Origin: Megachile rotundata | Lineage: Eukaryota > Arthropoda > Insecta > Hymenoptera > Megachilidae | NCBI RefSeq assembly: GCF_050947335.1 | Contig: NC_134995.1 | Coordinates: 10,516,501 to 10,580,500 of the forward strand | DNA length: 64,000 nt | Reading direction: 5' to 3' | Shown: positions 48,850 through 60,420 of the stretch, one piece after another | Numbering within the stretch: the stretch's first letter is position 1 | Layout of the letters: every line of letters starts with the position of its first letter | Notes under the pieces: model-generated | Database searches by the model: none | Told to the model about the DNA's origin: nothing | What the model saw: the letters and a program-made list of their open reading frames with translations, nothing else | Made by a program: the position numbers and the translations under genes

Positions 48850-49865
48850 ATTTGGTGCAGATAATTATTTATGGGATACGTCGATGACCTTCAAGTATTT
48901 TGTCAAAGACATTCTTAACAATTTTTTTAGATACACATAATCATCTCTGTGCACTGTATAAGGGATATTTGTGAAAATATTTTCAATGCTGCAATTATAT
49001 ACTGAAGGTCACTTGGATGACCTTGAAATATTTTGTCAAAGACATTACACTTAACAATTTTTCTATATACACATAATCATCTCTCTGCTATGTTTGAGAG
49101 ATATTTGTAAAAATATCTTGAATGCTGCAAATATATACTGAAGGTCACTTGGATGACCTTGAAGTATTTTGTCAAAGACATCACTCTCAACAATTTTTCT
49201 ATATACATATAATCATCTTTCTGCTTTGTTTGAGAGATATTTGTAAAAATATATTGAATGCTGCAATTATATACTAAAGGTCACATGGATGACCTTGAAA
49301 TATTTTGTCAAAAACATCAGACTCAACAATTTTCCCTATACACATAGTCATCTCTCTGCATTGTATAAGAGATATTTGTAAAAATATTTTGAATGCTGCA
49401 AATATACTGAAGGTCACATGGATGACCTTGAAATATTATGTCAATGACATCACTCTCAACAATTTTTCTCTATACACATAATCATCTCTATACTTAGTTT
49501 GAGAGATATTTGTAAAAATATTTTGAATGCTGTAATTACATACTGAAGGTCACATGGATGACCTTGAAATATTTTCTCAAAAACAATATCCTTAAAAATG
49601 TTTCCTTATATATATAATCATCTGACAGCTACATTTGAGAAGTATTTGGAAAAATATTTTGAATGCTGTAATTATATACAGAAAGTCACATGGATGACCT
49701 TGAAATATTTTCTCAAAGACAATATCCTTAAAAATGTTGCCTTATATATATAATCACCTGACAGCTACATTTGAGAGATATTTAAAAAAATATTTCGAAC
49801 ATGATAATTATTTGCAGAAGGTCACATGAATGACCTTGAAATATTTTATCAAAGATACTCAACAA
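48850..49865. repeat. About 136-bp tandem repeat, eight copies
   Basis: GGATGACCTTGAAATATTTT recurs at 49015, 49151, 49287, 49420, 49555 and 49692, with diverged copies at each end. AAGGTCACATGGATGACCTT inside each unit is an imperfect palindrome. Confidence 0.93.
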
Positions 49866-50969
49866 TCTTCTCTATAATCGTCTTCCAGCTTCCTCTGACA
49901 TTTATAAAAATATTCTGAAGGGTTATTCATAAAGTCACTCGTGACATATTCGCTACATGACAGCAGAAAATGTCACATGTTGAAGTACAGTTAATTCGAG
50001 TGTCTTGCAGCAGGTTACCCCAAGTCGATCATGCAAAGCAGACTCCATGAATTATAAGATGGATATAATATTAGTGTCTAGTAGTCTAATAACAGTCTAA
50101 TAATAGTAACGTCTGATATGTCCACGTCTCCATGTTCCTGCATGTGCACATCTCAGTTTAATCAGAAGTCTGGTAATTCGTTGATCGATACAATTGAATT
50201 ACCCAGTGCAAGATTAAGACATACGTTAGCCACCGTTCAAACGGACTCGTTTGACAAGAATAAATCGCAACGAACGGCTCCTAATGTCCATAGCGAACAG
50301 GAGCGATTCGCTAACCGTCAACGTCACATCCTGACAAAAAAGTAGCCAGCAGATGTTCCAACGATAAACGCGACTCTGTTCTGCTCCGCGGGAGAACTCG
50401 AATCCGACAGCGTGACGTATCGAAGCGGTTGCCCGCTTCGTACAACGATTTTCACGCGCGTTTCGAGACACGGAGCGGACAGCCGCGTGTCAGCTTCACG
50501 CTCGCGGCGAGATGCTTCCACATCCCGAGAGCCGAGTTCAAACGCGAAGTAGGTCGAACGTTTCTCATTGTGCTCGATGTGCAACTCTCGGCGAGAGACC
50601 GTGTTTCCCGCGCGAATTATCACCGTCACTGTCCATCAAAATCAATGAAACGAGTGATTGAAGGTAATCTCGAGAAATCACGTTTTCTTTCGGTAAGGAA
50701 GGTGCTGATGTTTATGCAAATTTGACGATTTTGGGACGGGAGGATTTTTGGGTTGACATGTTTGTTTGCGAGTTTATGATGGAGTCGATGTGTGTTTTTT
50801 GTATGTTTTCTAGCTTGTGTGCTTAGTAACTCACAAGATTTCAAGCTTTTGTATTTCTAGATTTCAAATGGGGAGTTTCTTCAGATTTATAGTTCACAAA
50901 TATTAAAACTTCTAAATCTCTCAAGGTTTAGATTCCTAAATTTTTGTAGGTCCAAATTTTTGAATCTCT
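49866..50969. other. Unique island
   Basis: CpG-rich at 50200-50650, with overlapping open stretches on both strands and no motif; AT-rich ends. Confidence 0.35.
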
Positions 50970-51640
50970 AAATGTTCACATGCCCAAATATCCACATGCC
51001 CATATGTCCATATGTCCATATGTTCACATGTTCACATGTCCATATGCCCACATGTCCACATGTCCACATGTCTACACGTTCACATGTCCATATGTCCACA
51101 TGTCCAAAAGTCCACATGTTCAAATCTCCACATGTCTAAATTTCCACATGTCCAAACCTCCACATGTCCAAATCTCCACATGTCCAAATCTCCACATGTC
51201 CAAATCTCCGCATGTCCAAATCTCCACATGTCCAAACCTCCACATGTTCAAATCTCCACATGTCCAAACCTTCACATGTTCAAATCTCCACATGTCCAAA
51301 TCTCCACATGCCCAAATCTTCACATATCCAAATCTTCACATGTCCAAATCTCCACATGCCCAAATTTCCACATATCCAAATCTCCACATGTCCAAATCTC
51401 CACATGTCCAAATCTCCACATGTCCAAATCTCCACATGTCCAAATCTCCACATGTCCAAACCTCCACATGTCCAAACCTCCACATATTCAAATCTCCACA
51501 TGTCCAAACCTTCACATGTTCAAATCTCCACATGTCCAAATCTCCACATGCCCAAATCTTCACATATCCAAATCTCCACATGTCCAAATCTCCACATGCC
51601 CAAATTTCTACATATCCAAATCTCCACATGTCCAAATCTC
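50970..51640. repeat. CATGTCCAAATCTCCA 16-bp array
   Basis: CATGTCCAAATCTCCA units, with CCACATGTCCATATG entry units. A block of about 240 bp is repeated (about 51236-51400 versus 51476-51640). The reverse strand carries TGTGGA/GGACATGTGG words like the 18.8-19.2 kb array. Confidence 0.95.
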
Positions 51641-51975
51641 CAAATCCTCAAATCCCCAAATGTCCAAATTCCTCAACTCCCAAATCCCCACATCTCCAAA
51701 TCCCCAAATCCCCAAATCCCCAAATCCCCAAATCCCCAAATCCTCAAATCCCCAAATGTCCAAATTCCTCAACTCCCAAGTCCCCAAATCCTGAAATCCA
51801 AATATTCCCAAATCCCCAAATCCCCAAATCCCCAAATCCCCAAATCCAAATATCCCCATATCCCCAAATCCCCAAATCCAAATATCCCCAAATCCCCAAA
51901 TCCCCAAATCCCCAAATTCCCATATCCCCAAATCCCCAAACCCCCAAATCCCCAAATTCCTAAATTCCCACCTGC
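51641..51975. repeat. CCCCAAAT 8-bp array
   Basis: Nearly pure CCCCAAAT run continuing the previous array without a gap. On the minus strand it reads GGGGATTT, a canonical quadruplex-forming series. Confidence 0.95.
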
Positions 51976-52310
51976 ACCACTCTAGCGACATTCTCAGACG
52001 TTTCTAATCACAATGCGTCACGAATCATGTCATCCCGTCGTAAACGCCAGAAGAATACGCGTTTCGAGCAACGGAGAAAACGCGCGATCGGCAGCCCGTA
52101 ACGCAATTAACGACGAAATTATTTCCACTAATTGCGAACGGTCGACCACCGTGTTCCGGCGTTGCGAACACCAGTCTCGCTTGCTGGACCTCCTCGTAGC
52201 GTGTATAAACACCAAATTAAATACCCAACTTTCGAATTCAATAACAATATTTTAACTTGTGCATAAATATCCATGTGTCATATTGAACTTATGTGAACAT
52301 TAAGTAGATG
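51976..52310. other. Unique spacer
   Basis: CpG-rich, no motif. Confidence 0.35.
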
Positions 52311-52755
52311 TGGGGATGTGGTCTTCATTATCATTGAAGGTCAAGAGAAGGTGTTTAAGATCTAATAGCATTTTATGTTTCTGAGAGTTGTCTTTGGATA
52401 TTGTGTTCAAGGTTTGATAATATTTTATCTGTAGTTCTTATGTCCTTGAAGATTGACCTCAAGGTCTAATAGTATTTTATATATACTTATGATTGTCCTT
52501 GAAGGTTGTGTTCAAGGTTACACAGAATTTTGTATCAACCTCTTAACATTATTCTTAAAGACAATGTTGAAGGTCCGAACATTTAACATTTCTGATCAAT
52601 TTCCTTGAAGAGTGTATTCAAGGTCTATCACCATTTTGTATCTGCTCCAATTGTCCTTGAAAATTGAGTTCAAGGTCCAACAGCATTTTATGTACCTCAT
52701 CAATGTCCTTGAGAATAGTATTCAAGGTCTAACATTTTATATATGTTGAACATCC
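52310..52755. repeat. CCTTGAAGGTTGTGTTCAAGG repeat, about 62 bp
   Basis: Seven diverged units of TTGAAGGT.GT.TTCAAGGT followed by CTAATAGCATTTTAT. The head of each unit is an imperfect inverted repeat (CCTTGAA...TTCAAGG). Confidence 0.85.
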
Positions 52756-53404
52756 TTGAAGGTCGTCAGTGTCGACTTTGAAATTAATTTCCTAATCACA
52801 ACTCCACTTCAGTTATTGAATCACCATAACAACATCATTAGCGGCGCAATTAATGATAAATACTATAATATAAATTTCATTAACTCAAACGACGAGGCTC
52901 ATCAAATCAAGTTCCATCACTTCAGGTTCCCATCCAGCAACCTTCGCATCTGCATAATTTACCCAAGTAATTAAGAGATTCCGAGTAAGACTCCGAGTGT
53001 TTCTAAGCCGACGTTAACGAACCAATACCCAGAAGAAAGGAGGAGGTCGTCGCAGGAAAAGTGTCCTCGATTCGACGGATGTACTCTGAAAGACTCGGTG
53101 TAAGAAAAATCCGGATCGACCGGATAAGAAGATCGAACGATGGGCGCCGATTAAAAGCGCGGGGAAATCGTGTCACTGTGCCGATCTTTCGCTGAACCGA
53201 CCGGTACTGTTCGAAATTCCAAACGAAGCTGGAAATTCAGTCGAGAAACCATATGCAGTTGCATTCTGTTGCCGCGGATGCAACGAGCCAGCTGAGCGCG
53301 GATTAGCGGTAACTCGCGATGCTGAGGAACTGCGGGCCCATTCAGGTAAAGGCTGGTTTGCAACGACACGCCTGTTCACATTCTACTGCGGGAACGATGA
53401 AATA
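52756..53404. other. Unique sequence
   Basis: AT-rich left part and CpG-rich right part (52980-53400). No exon recognised. Confidence 0.35.
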
Positions 53405-53766
53405 CAGGGTGTCTCACAAATAGTGGTCCTTGAAATGGGGGGTAGCTGACGTGATTCTGAATAAAATTTCCCTTTGCAAAAATTGGGTGCGATGCTTCGT
53501 TTTTGAGTTATTAAAGAAAAACGCGGACCAATCAGAGCGCGAGGGTTACGCACGTCCCGCCTCTAGGTGGAGTGCGCAGACGCGAGAGCGCAGCTTCGAG
53601 CCTAGAGGCGGAGCATGCGCAATCCTCGCGCTCTGATTGGTCCGTGTTTTTCCTTAATAACTCAGAAACGGAGCTACACACGACATTTTTGCAAAGGGAA
53701 ATTTTATTCAGAATCGCGTCAGCTACCCCCCTTTTCAAGGACATACATTAATTTTGAAACACTCTA
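53405..53766. mobile_element. Foldback MITE, about 362 bp, TA-flanked
   Basis: The two halves are near-complete inverted copies. CAGGGTGTCTCAC at 53405 faces the reverse complement TAGAGTGTTTCAA at the right end. GGGGGGTAGCTGACG, ATAAAATTTCCCTTTGCAAA, GGACCAATCAGAGCGCGAGG and CCGCCTCTAGG each occur once per arm. TA lies at both outer flanks (53403-53404, 53767-53768). The spacer is about 20-30 bp. No coding capacity; mirrored short frames on both strands are by-products. Confidence 0.88.
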
Positions 53767-54370
53767 TATAGCGAGAGGTGTTACAGAAATTTTATAAAGC
53801 GATACCCAGGATTTGATTTTTTGTTGTCTTTGAGTTTAAATGAGTCAAGTAGTTTGGATTAATTATAAAGATTTTTACGTCCATAAATCTATGCATTCTT
53901 CAAGCACATAAATATTTTACCATCCAAAGTAAGAGAACTATAGAACAATAACATAGCAATCTCGAGACACAGCGTCGCAAAAACTGTCATTTCCTCTAAG
54001 CTAACCATTTCTCACATTCACCGTTCGCTTCGCGCTCCTCTAGTTCCCAATCGATCATGGGACTTAACCGAGATAGAACAATCGATGGACGGGTAAAAAA
54101 CGTCGGAAGATCGAGCGGAGAAGAACGAGGAGGACAGAGATGAACGAACACTAGGACGAGACGATGATCGATCTATCGACAGAAGCTGGAATGTTATCCC
54201 TCCTCTATCAATCGCCAAGTACCTGCCACTCTCTAATCACACGCTATCGTCCATCTTTCCGCCTTTTCGCTATACTAACTCGTCTTCGGCTCCCGATCAT
54301 AGTGCGGCGTTCGTTGCTGCTTGGAATGCGCGATTGTTTCTGGTCAAGTTCTTTTGTATATTAGTTGGAC
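53767..54370. other. Unique sequence right of the MITE
   Basis: No repeat and no recognisable exon. Confidence 0.35.
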
Positions 54371-55430
54371 ATTTTTTTTATATTTTTTTTTTAATTCTTA
54401 AATTAAAAAATTTTTTAATTTTGAAATTCTTATATTTGCAGATTTGTAAGAATGTTTAAATTCTCTAATTTTTAAAATTTCGAAATTCTATTCTTAACTT
54501 TTAAAATTTTCAAATTCTCTAATTTATAAATTCTCAAAATTCCCCAGATTCTTAAATTTCTTCAAACTCTCAAAATTCCCTAAATCCCCCAAATTCTCAA
54601 ATTTTCCCGAACTCTAAAAATTCCCCAAATTCTCGAAATTCCCAAAATTCCAAAAATTCTCAAATTTCCCAATTTCCCAGTTCCCAAAATTCTAAAAATT
54701 CTTCAAATTCTCAAATTTTCCCAAACTCTAAAAATTCCCCAAATTCTCGAAATTCTCAAATTTCCCAATTTCTCAAATTTCCCAATTTCCCAGTTCCCAA
54801 AATTCTAAAAATTCTTCAAATTCTCAAATTTTCTCAAACTCAAAATTCCCCAAATTCTCAAATTCCCCAAATTCTCGAAATTCTCAAATTTCCCAATTTC
54901 TCAAATTTCCCAATTTCTCAAATTTCCCAATTTCCCAAAATTCCCAAAATTCTAAAAATTCCTCAAATTCTCAAATTTTCTCAAACTCTCAAAATTCCCC
55001 AAATTCTCAAATTTTCCCAAACTCTCAAAATTCCCCAAATTCTCGAAATTCTCAAATTTCCCAATTTCCCAAAGTTCCCCAAATTCTCAAAATTCCTTAA
55101 ATTCTCAAATTTTCTCAAACTCTCAAAATTCCCCAAATTCCCTACATTCTCAAATTTTCCCAAACTCTCAAAATTCCCCAAATTCTCGAAATTCCCAAAA
55201 TTCTCAAATTTCCCAATTCCCCAAATTTCCCAAATTCTCGAAATTCCCAAAATCTCAAATTTCCCAATTTCCCAAAGTCCCCTAAATTCTCAAATATCCC
55301 CAAGTTCCCCAAATTTTCAATATTCCCCAAAATTCTCAAAGTACTCCAAATTCTCAAAATTCCCTAAAATCTAAAAATTCCTCAAATTCCACAAATTCTC
55401 AAATTTCTAAATTCTAATAATTTCTCAAGA
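54370..55430. repeat. CAAATTCTCGAAATTCCC array
   Basis: Irregular modules AAATTCTCAAATTTTCCC, AAACTCTAAAAATTCCCC and AAATTCTCGAAATTC. Blocks of about 130 bp recur (near 54590, 54720 and 54850). AT-rich entry at 54370-54530. Confidence 0.93.
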
Positions 55431-56690
55431 AAAATGTAGCTATTGAAGCTCACATCGTTAGATCTGTCATCAAGGTAATAATGACCCGAAAGCAAGGAAT
55501 GATTCAAGCGTACAGTGGCAATCCGCCTATTTTCACGATATCACGGTTGGCCTGGCGTATATCCGCCCCTTTCGGTGCCGGTACGCGTTTAATCAAAGAT
55601 CATTATCATACCGTGATACTGTACCGGTCAACCGGCTGCTCGTAGATACGTGGAGGCACGCCGTGACCGTTCTTACGTATTTACTATTACAGCACGCGTG
55701 TACCGTGCACGGTCGTAATGCGATTCTGATGGAAATTATATCGGTCGTATCGTTTCGTTTCGTTTCATTTCGAGGAAACACACCCGGCTACTCGTTCGTT
55801 CTCGATGACGAGTCAATACTGTTCGTGTACCGTTAATCCGATTGAGACGAGTCAATCTACAGTGTAGACTGGGGAAATTGTAGAGTATTTTTAGTTACAT
55901 TTTTTATAAGGGTAGAGGTGAGCTTCATAAACTCCTACATCTTCAAATCCTTAGATCATCAAATTTCTACGTCCTCAAGTCCCCACATCCACAATTTCTC
56001 ATATTCCAAAATTTGGTAGGTTCACAAACTGTTAACCATATTTCTAGATTGCTATATCTCCAAATCCCCAAATTCCAAAGTCAAATACCTAGGTCCAGAA
56101 GTTTCTATGTCCATAACTCTAATCCTCCACCTCTCTAAGTCCTCATAACCTTATAACCCCAAATGCAACAATTCTCCTATATCCTCAAATCCCTACACCC
56201 TTCTACATTCTAAAACATTTCTACCTTTTCCCTACATCCACAACTGTCCACATCCTAAACTATCTAAACTCTATCCAACACCTAAACTAACCAAACCACA
56301 ACTTGTCAATTCAACGAAATGTCTCTCCATAACAGCTTCTCCTAAAGGTTCTATCGAACTATTCGACAGATACAACGATCGATTAAAATCTAGCGGGATC
56401 GTATATACGGTTAGACTAAATTAAAACGAATCTTTATCGAGGGCGATAGCTCTAACGTAGATTCTGACCGCGAGCCTCTAGGCGTGGTTGATGCACGGAA
56501 CATCGTTAAGATTCACGACTAATTGCTAGAATCGCTCAGTCATTGCTTTAACAAGCGATATTCTGGGTTGGTAGGCCGACTGGCTTACATTCTGTAGCTG
56601 AAAGTATCTCTTACCATTTGATGTTCCGGGGCAAACGATCAAATTTCCAGATTGGGTTAGGTTATTTCCCGCCATTATTGATTCTACACG
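55431..56690. other. Unique CpG-rich island plus decayed C-rich repeat
   Basis: 55430-55860 is unique; 55940-56290 is a decayed CCTCAAATCCCTA-type low-complexity tract; 56330-56680 is unique. No exon. Confidence 0.4.
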
Positions 56691-57580
56691 TGGTAAATTC
56701 TATCCGTGGCGAATTTTACGCGTGATAATTCGACGCGTGGTAATTCTACACGTGGTCATTCGATGCGTGGTAATTCGACGCGTAGAGTAATTCCACGCGT
56801 GGTTATTCGACGCGTGGTAATTCGACGCGTGGTAATTCGATGCGTGGTAGTTCAACGCATAGTAATTCCACGCGTAGTAAGTAGACGCGTAGAGTAATTC
56901 CACGAGTGGTAATTCGACGCGTAGAGTAATTCCACGCGTGGTAATTCGACGCGTAGAGTAATTCTACGGGTGGTTATTCGACGCATGGTAATTCGACGCG
57001 TGGTAATTCGACGCGTGGTAATTCGACGCGTGGTAATTCGACGCGTGGTAATTCAATGTGTGGTAGTTCGACGCGTAGTAATTCCACGCGTGGTAAGTCG
57101 ACGCGTAAAGTAATTCCACGCGTGGTAATTCGACGCGTAGAGTAATTCCACACGTGGTTATTCGACGCATGGTAATTCGACGCGTGGTAATTCGACGCGT
57201 GGTAATTCGACGCGTGGTAATTCAATGCGTGGTAGTTCAACGCATAGTAATTCCACGCGTGGTAAGTCGACGCGTAGAGTAATTCCACGAGTGGTAATTC
57301 GACGCGTAGAGTAATTCCACGCGTGGTAATTCGACGCGTAGAGTAATTCCACGCGTGGTTATTCGACGCATGGTAATTCGACGCGTGGTAATTCGACGCG
57401 TGATAATTCAATGTGTGGTAGTTCGACGCGTAGTAATTCCACGCGTGGTAAGTCGATGCGTAAAGTAATTCCACGCGTGGTAATTCGACGCGTAGAGTAA
57501 CTCCACGTGTGGTAATTCGACACGTAGAGTAACTCCACGCGAGGTAATTCGATGCGTGGTAGTTTAACGCGTGGTAATCA
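56690..57580. repeat. ACGCGT minisatellite (15/16 bp), TTCGACGCGTGGTAA
   Basis: TTCGACGCGTGGTAA units mixed with CGTAGAGTAATTCCA units. The variant GGTTATTCGACGC marks blocks at 56801, 56972, 57156 and 57357 (171, 184, 201 bp apart). Related in period and core to the arrays within Stubble. Confidence 0.95.
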
Positions 57581-58450
57581 ATTCTCCACTTTTCCCGGCA
57601 GATTAATTCCTAAAAATCGTTCAGCCTTTATTTTCACTCCCACTCCGATAAAAAATCACACTAGTTTATTTGCAACGTTATAGTTTATTTGAAAAACGGT
57701 TATGAGAAATGCTCAAATTCAATGAGTCCGCTTAGGCATCCCCCGTAATTAAAGCAGTACACAAGTTCGGGCCTCGGGCACACGATACATCAACGTGTCC
57801 AAGTGATTATGGTGTTGGTAGCCCGGCCCTATCGTGAATTAAATCTTACTCTCAAACGGCCTGCAAATGGGCAGTCCCCCTCGTATGGCTTGTTTTTCCT
57901 GCTATAAGTATGTTCACCCGCCCCCGTGTCTCGTCGACTTGCGCCAATTTTTATTTAATCCCGTTTTTATGGGGACCTCGTCTAATCGAGTGAAAGCAGC
58001 GTGTAACGAGAACGCGTCGAAAATTGGTTTTCGATTAAATTCTTACGTGCCACGGTTGCTCCATGAAATACCTGAAATGATGATAGTGCACGCGGGTAAC
58101 ATGATTTGCATGATTCCTCGGTAAATCTGTCGCGGAGAACCGACTAAACCGGCTTTCTTTACTGTACGATCCTTTCGATTTGATGTGCTAAACATTTAGA
58201 GGAATCGTAGGAATATTTGATTCGATTGATTTTGAAGCTGAAATGCTTGTTTGGTACACTTTGGTAATTCTAATAATTCTTATGGCTCAGGTTAGATTAG
58301 ATTTTGTGGGAATAAAACAGTTGATCGAGGAGGAATATTTCAGTAATTAATTACTGTATGTTCTATATTTATTGATATACTTAGAAGTTTATTTCCAGTG
58401 AAAATATGTGCTTATCATCATGCATGCTCGTGTGATGTAGAATAAACGTA
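57581..58450. other. Unique island with homeodomain-type sites
   Basis: 57700-58130 is unique, complex sequence with several TAATTA/TTTAAT words, and looks like conserved non-coding DNA by eye. No motif in its open frames. Confidence 0.35.
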
Positions 58451-59250
58451 TGTGGAATTATTATGTGTATGACTGCCATGTGGAGAATTAGGTGTAGAAT
58501 TGCTCATAGAATTGACATATGGAGAATTACTATGCGTAGAATTGTCATATGTGGAATAACTATAGATAAAATCGCCATATGTAGAATTATTACATACAGC
58601 ATTACTATACCAATAGAATTATCGTGAGCAGAATTACCACGCGTCGAATTACCACGCGTTGAACTACCACGCGTTGAATTACTACGCGTCGAATTACCAC
58701 GCGTCGAATTACTACGCGTCGAACTACCACGGATCGAATTACCACGCGTTGAACTACCACGCATCGAATTACTACGCGTCGAATTACCACGCGTGGAATT
58801 TCTTCGCGTCGAATTACCACGCGTCAAATTTCTACGCGTCGAATTACCACGCGTGGAATTTCTTCGCGTCGAATTACCACGCGTCGAATTACCACGCGTG
58901 GAATTACTACGTGTCGAACTACCACGCATCGAATTACCACGGATCGAATTACTACGCGTTGAACTACCACGCGTTGAATTACTACGAGTCGAATTACCAC
59001 GTATCGAATTACCACGCGTTGAATCACCACGCGTCGAGTTGCCATGCATAAAGTTACCATGAGTACAATTTTCATTTATGAAAATATCATATGTAGAATT
59101 CCCACGCGTAGAATTACCCTCCGCACAATTATCATTTATAGAAACATCATGCGTAGAATTATGACTCCTAGAACTACCCTGCGTAAAATTACTACAAATG
59201 TACTTACCAAGCGTAAAATCGTTACAAATAGACTCACAACGTAGAACCAC
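58450..59250. repeat. ACGCGT minisatellite (15 bp), GAATTACCACGCGTC
   Basis: Core 58615-59045 of GAATTACCACGCGTC and GAATTACTACGCGTC, with decayed edges lacking the CpG core (GAATTATTACATACA, GTAGAATTATCATAT). On the minus strand the unit GACGCGTGGTAATTC matches the 56.7 kb array, so the two arrays are the same family in opposite orientation. Confidence 0.95.
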
Positions 59251-60420
59251 ATACAATCTACTGCACATATCACCACCTAAAATTGCCATTGTTCATTCAG
59301 TTGTTATTCCTTCCCAAGAAGACCGACGCCCGTCCTACAAATGAACCCTTCATCTTACAAATGAACAAGTAATGATTCCTACTCAATATTATAATTTTAT
59401 TCGAATGATCAGTTAAATGAGCATTACCCACATTGACCGTAACATAAAATCAATCGTCATAAGTAGTAGATAGGAAGCAGGAAATGGTTTGGATTAGTTG
59501 GTGAAAAGCAATTATCGATGCAAGGCCGGCTCTCTTAAAAGGTGAGTTATTAACTCGACGGCGAAAGACGGAGGGGACTACGGTAATTGCCCGCTCGGCT
59601 TAGAGTTTATCTACCTCTTGGTACCGAGCCGCATACGGCCTGGACTTTCGTTCGGGATTAGTAAGAGTAAAACGTAAATGCTCGGAGACATCGATTAACG
59701 GTAACGGTAAACGACTTACTTCTCTGGTATTCCTGCACGCGTGCACGCCTTCGAGAGGTTGCGCTCGAGTCCCGCGATTTTCCGACGTAATTAATCGTCG
59801 AGACAATCGTCGTAATCCTCCCCGATATTTTCATCGATTTTCTGCTGAATTCGTTCGATTAAAAAATCGCCGGGTACCGCTAGAAGAAGTTTACGGGCAG
59901 CTTAGTCGATGGAATTCCGATTTTAATAACGTCTGCTAGGAAATTATCTCGGAGTTCTAAGCGCAGCTTAAATATAGATCAACCTATCGATATATCATAG
60001 GAACGGTGATAAAAGCCGCACCAGGCCACGGTACCGTGTGTATCACTTGTTCCGTAATTAAAGCTCGTAGCCACCGGTTCGATAGAAACGGTGATAAGAG
60101 GTCGATAAGCGTCGATACAAATTAAACGTTTACCAACGACTTGCAACCTTGCCCACCGGCTATGAGGATTTTCCCACGAGACGTATACTTGCTGCGTTAT
60201 TAATTTTAACGTTGCTCGTTAATTATTGAATTATTCCAGTTTTCATGGAACTTCGTTTTCGTTCGGGTAAATGCTGTTCGACACAACTGTTACTTTAACA
60301 GTTTGCAAATTTACGTGTCGCGGGATAAGCTTGAAATTTAGTGCATGTCGTTATTAATTTATGATGTTTAATTATTAATCATTTTTGCTAGTGTGAACAG
60401 TGATGGTATTTGATAAATTA
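59251..60420. other. Unique island, candidate enhancer
   Basis: CpG-rich at 59520-60200, non-repetitive, with paired GATA-like sites. No exon recognised. Confidence 0.4.
60002..60100 (+). promoter_or_regulatory. Paired GATA-like sites
   Basis: GAACGGTGATAAAAG at about 60001 and GAAACGGTGATAAGAG at 60085 repeat an ACGGTGATAA word 85 bp apart inside unique sequence. TGATAA is a GATA-factor core. Inference only. Confidence 0.3.

Noticed and set aside
50980..51990. Long frames encoding STCPNLHMSKSPH repeats
   Set aside because: Minisatellite translation; open in several frames and on both strands, no signal, no splice context.
58504..59289. RGNSTRGNS-type frame resembling a low-complexity secreted protein
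   Set aside because: It is the translated ACGCGT array; the ends decay into non-coding repeat units and the opposite strand is equally open.
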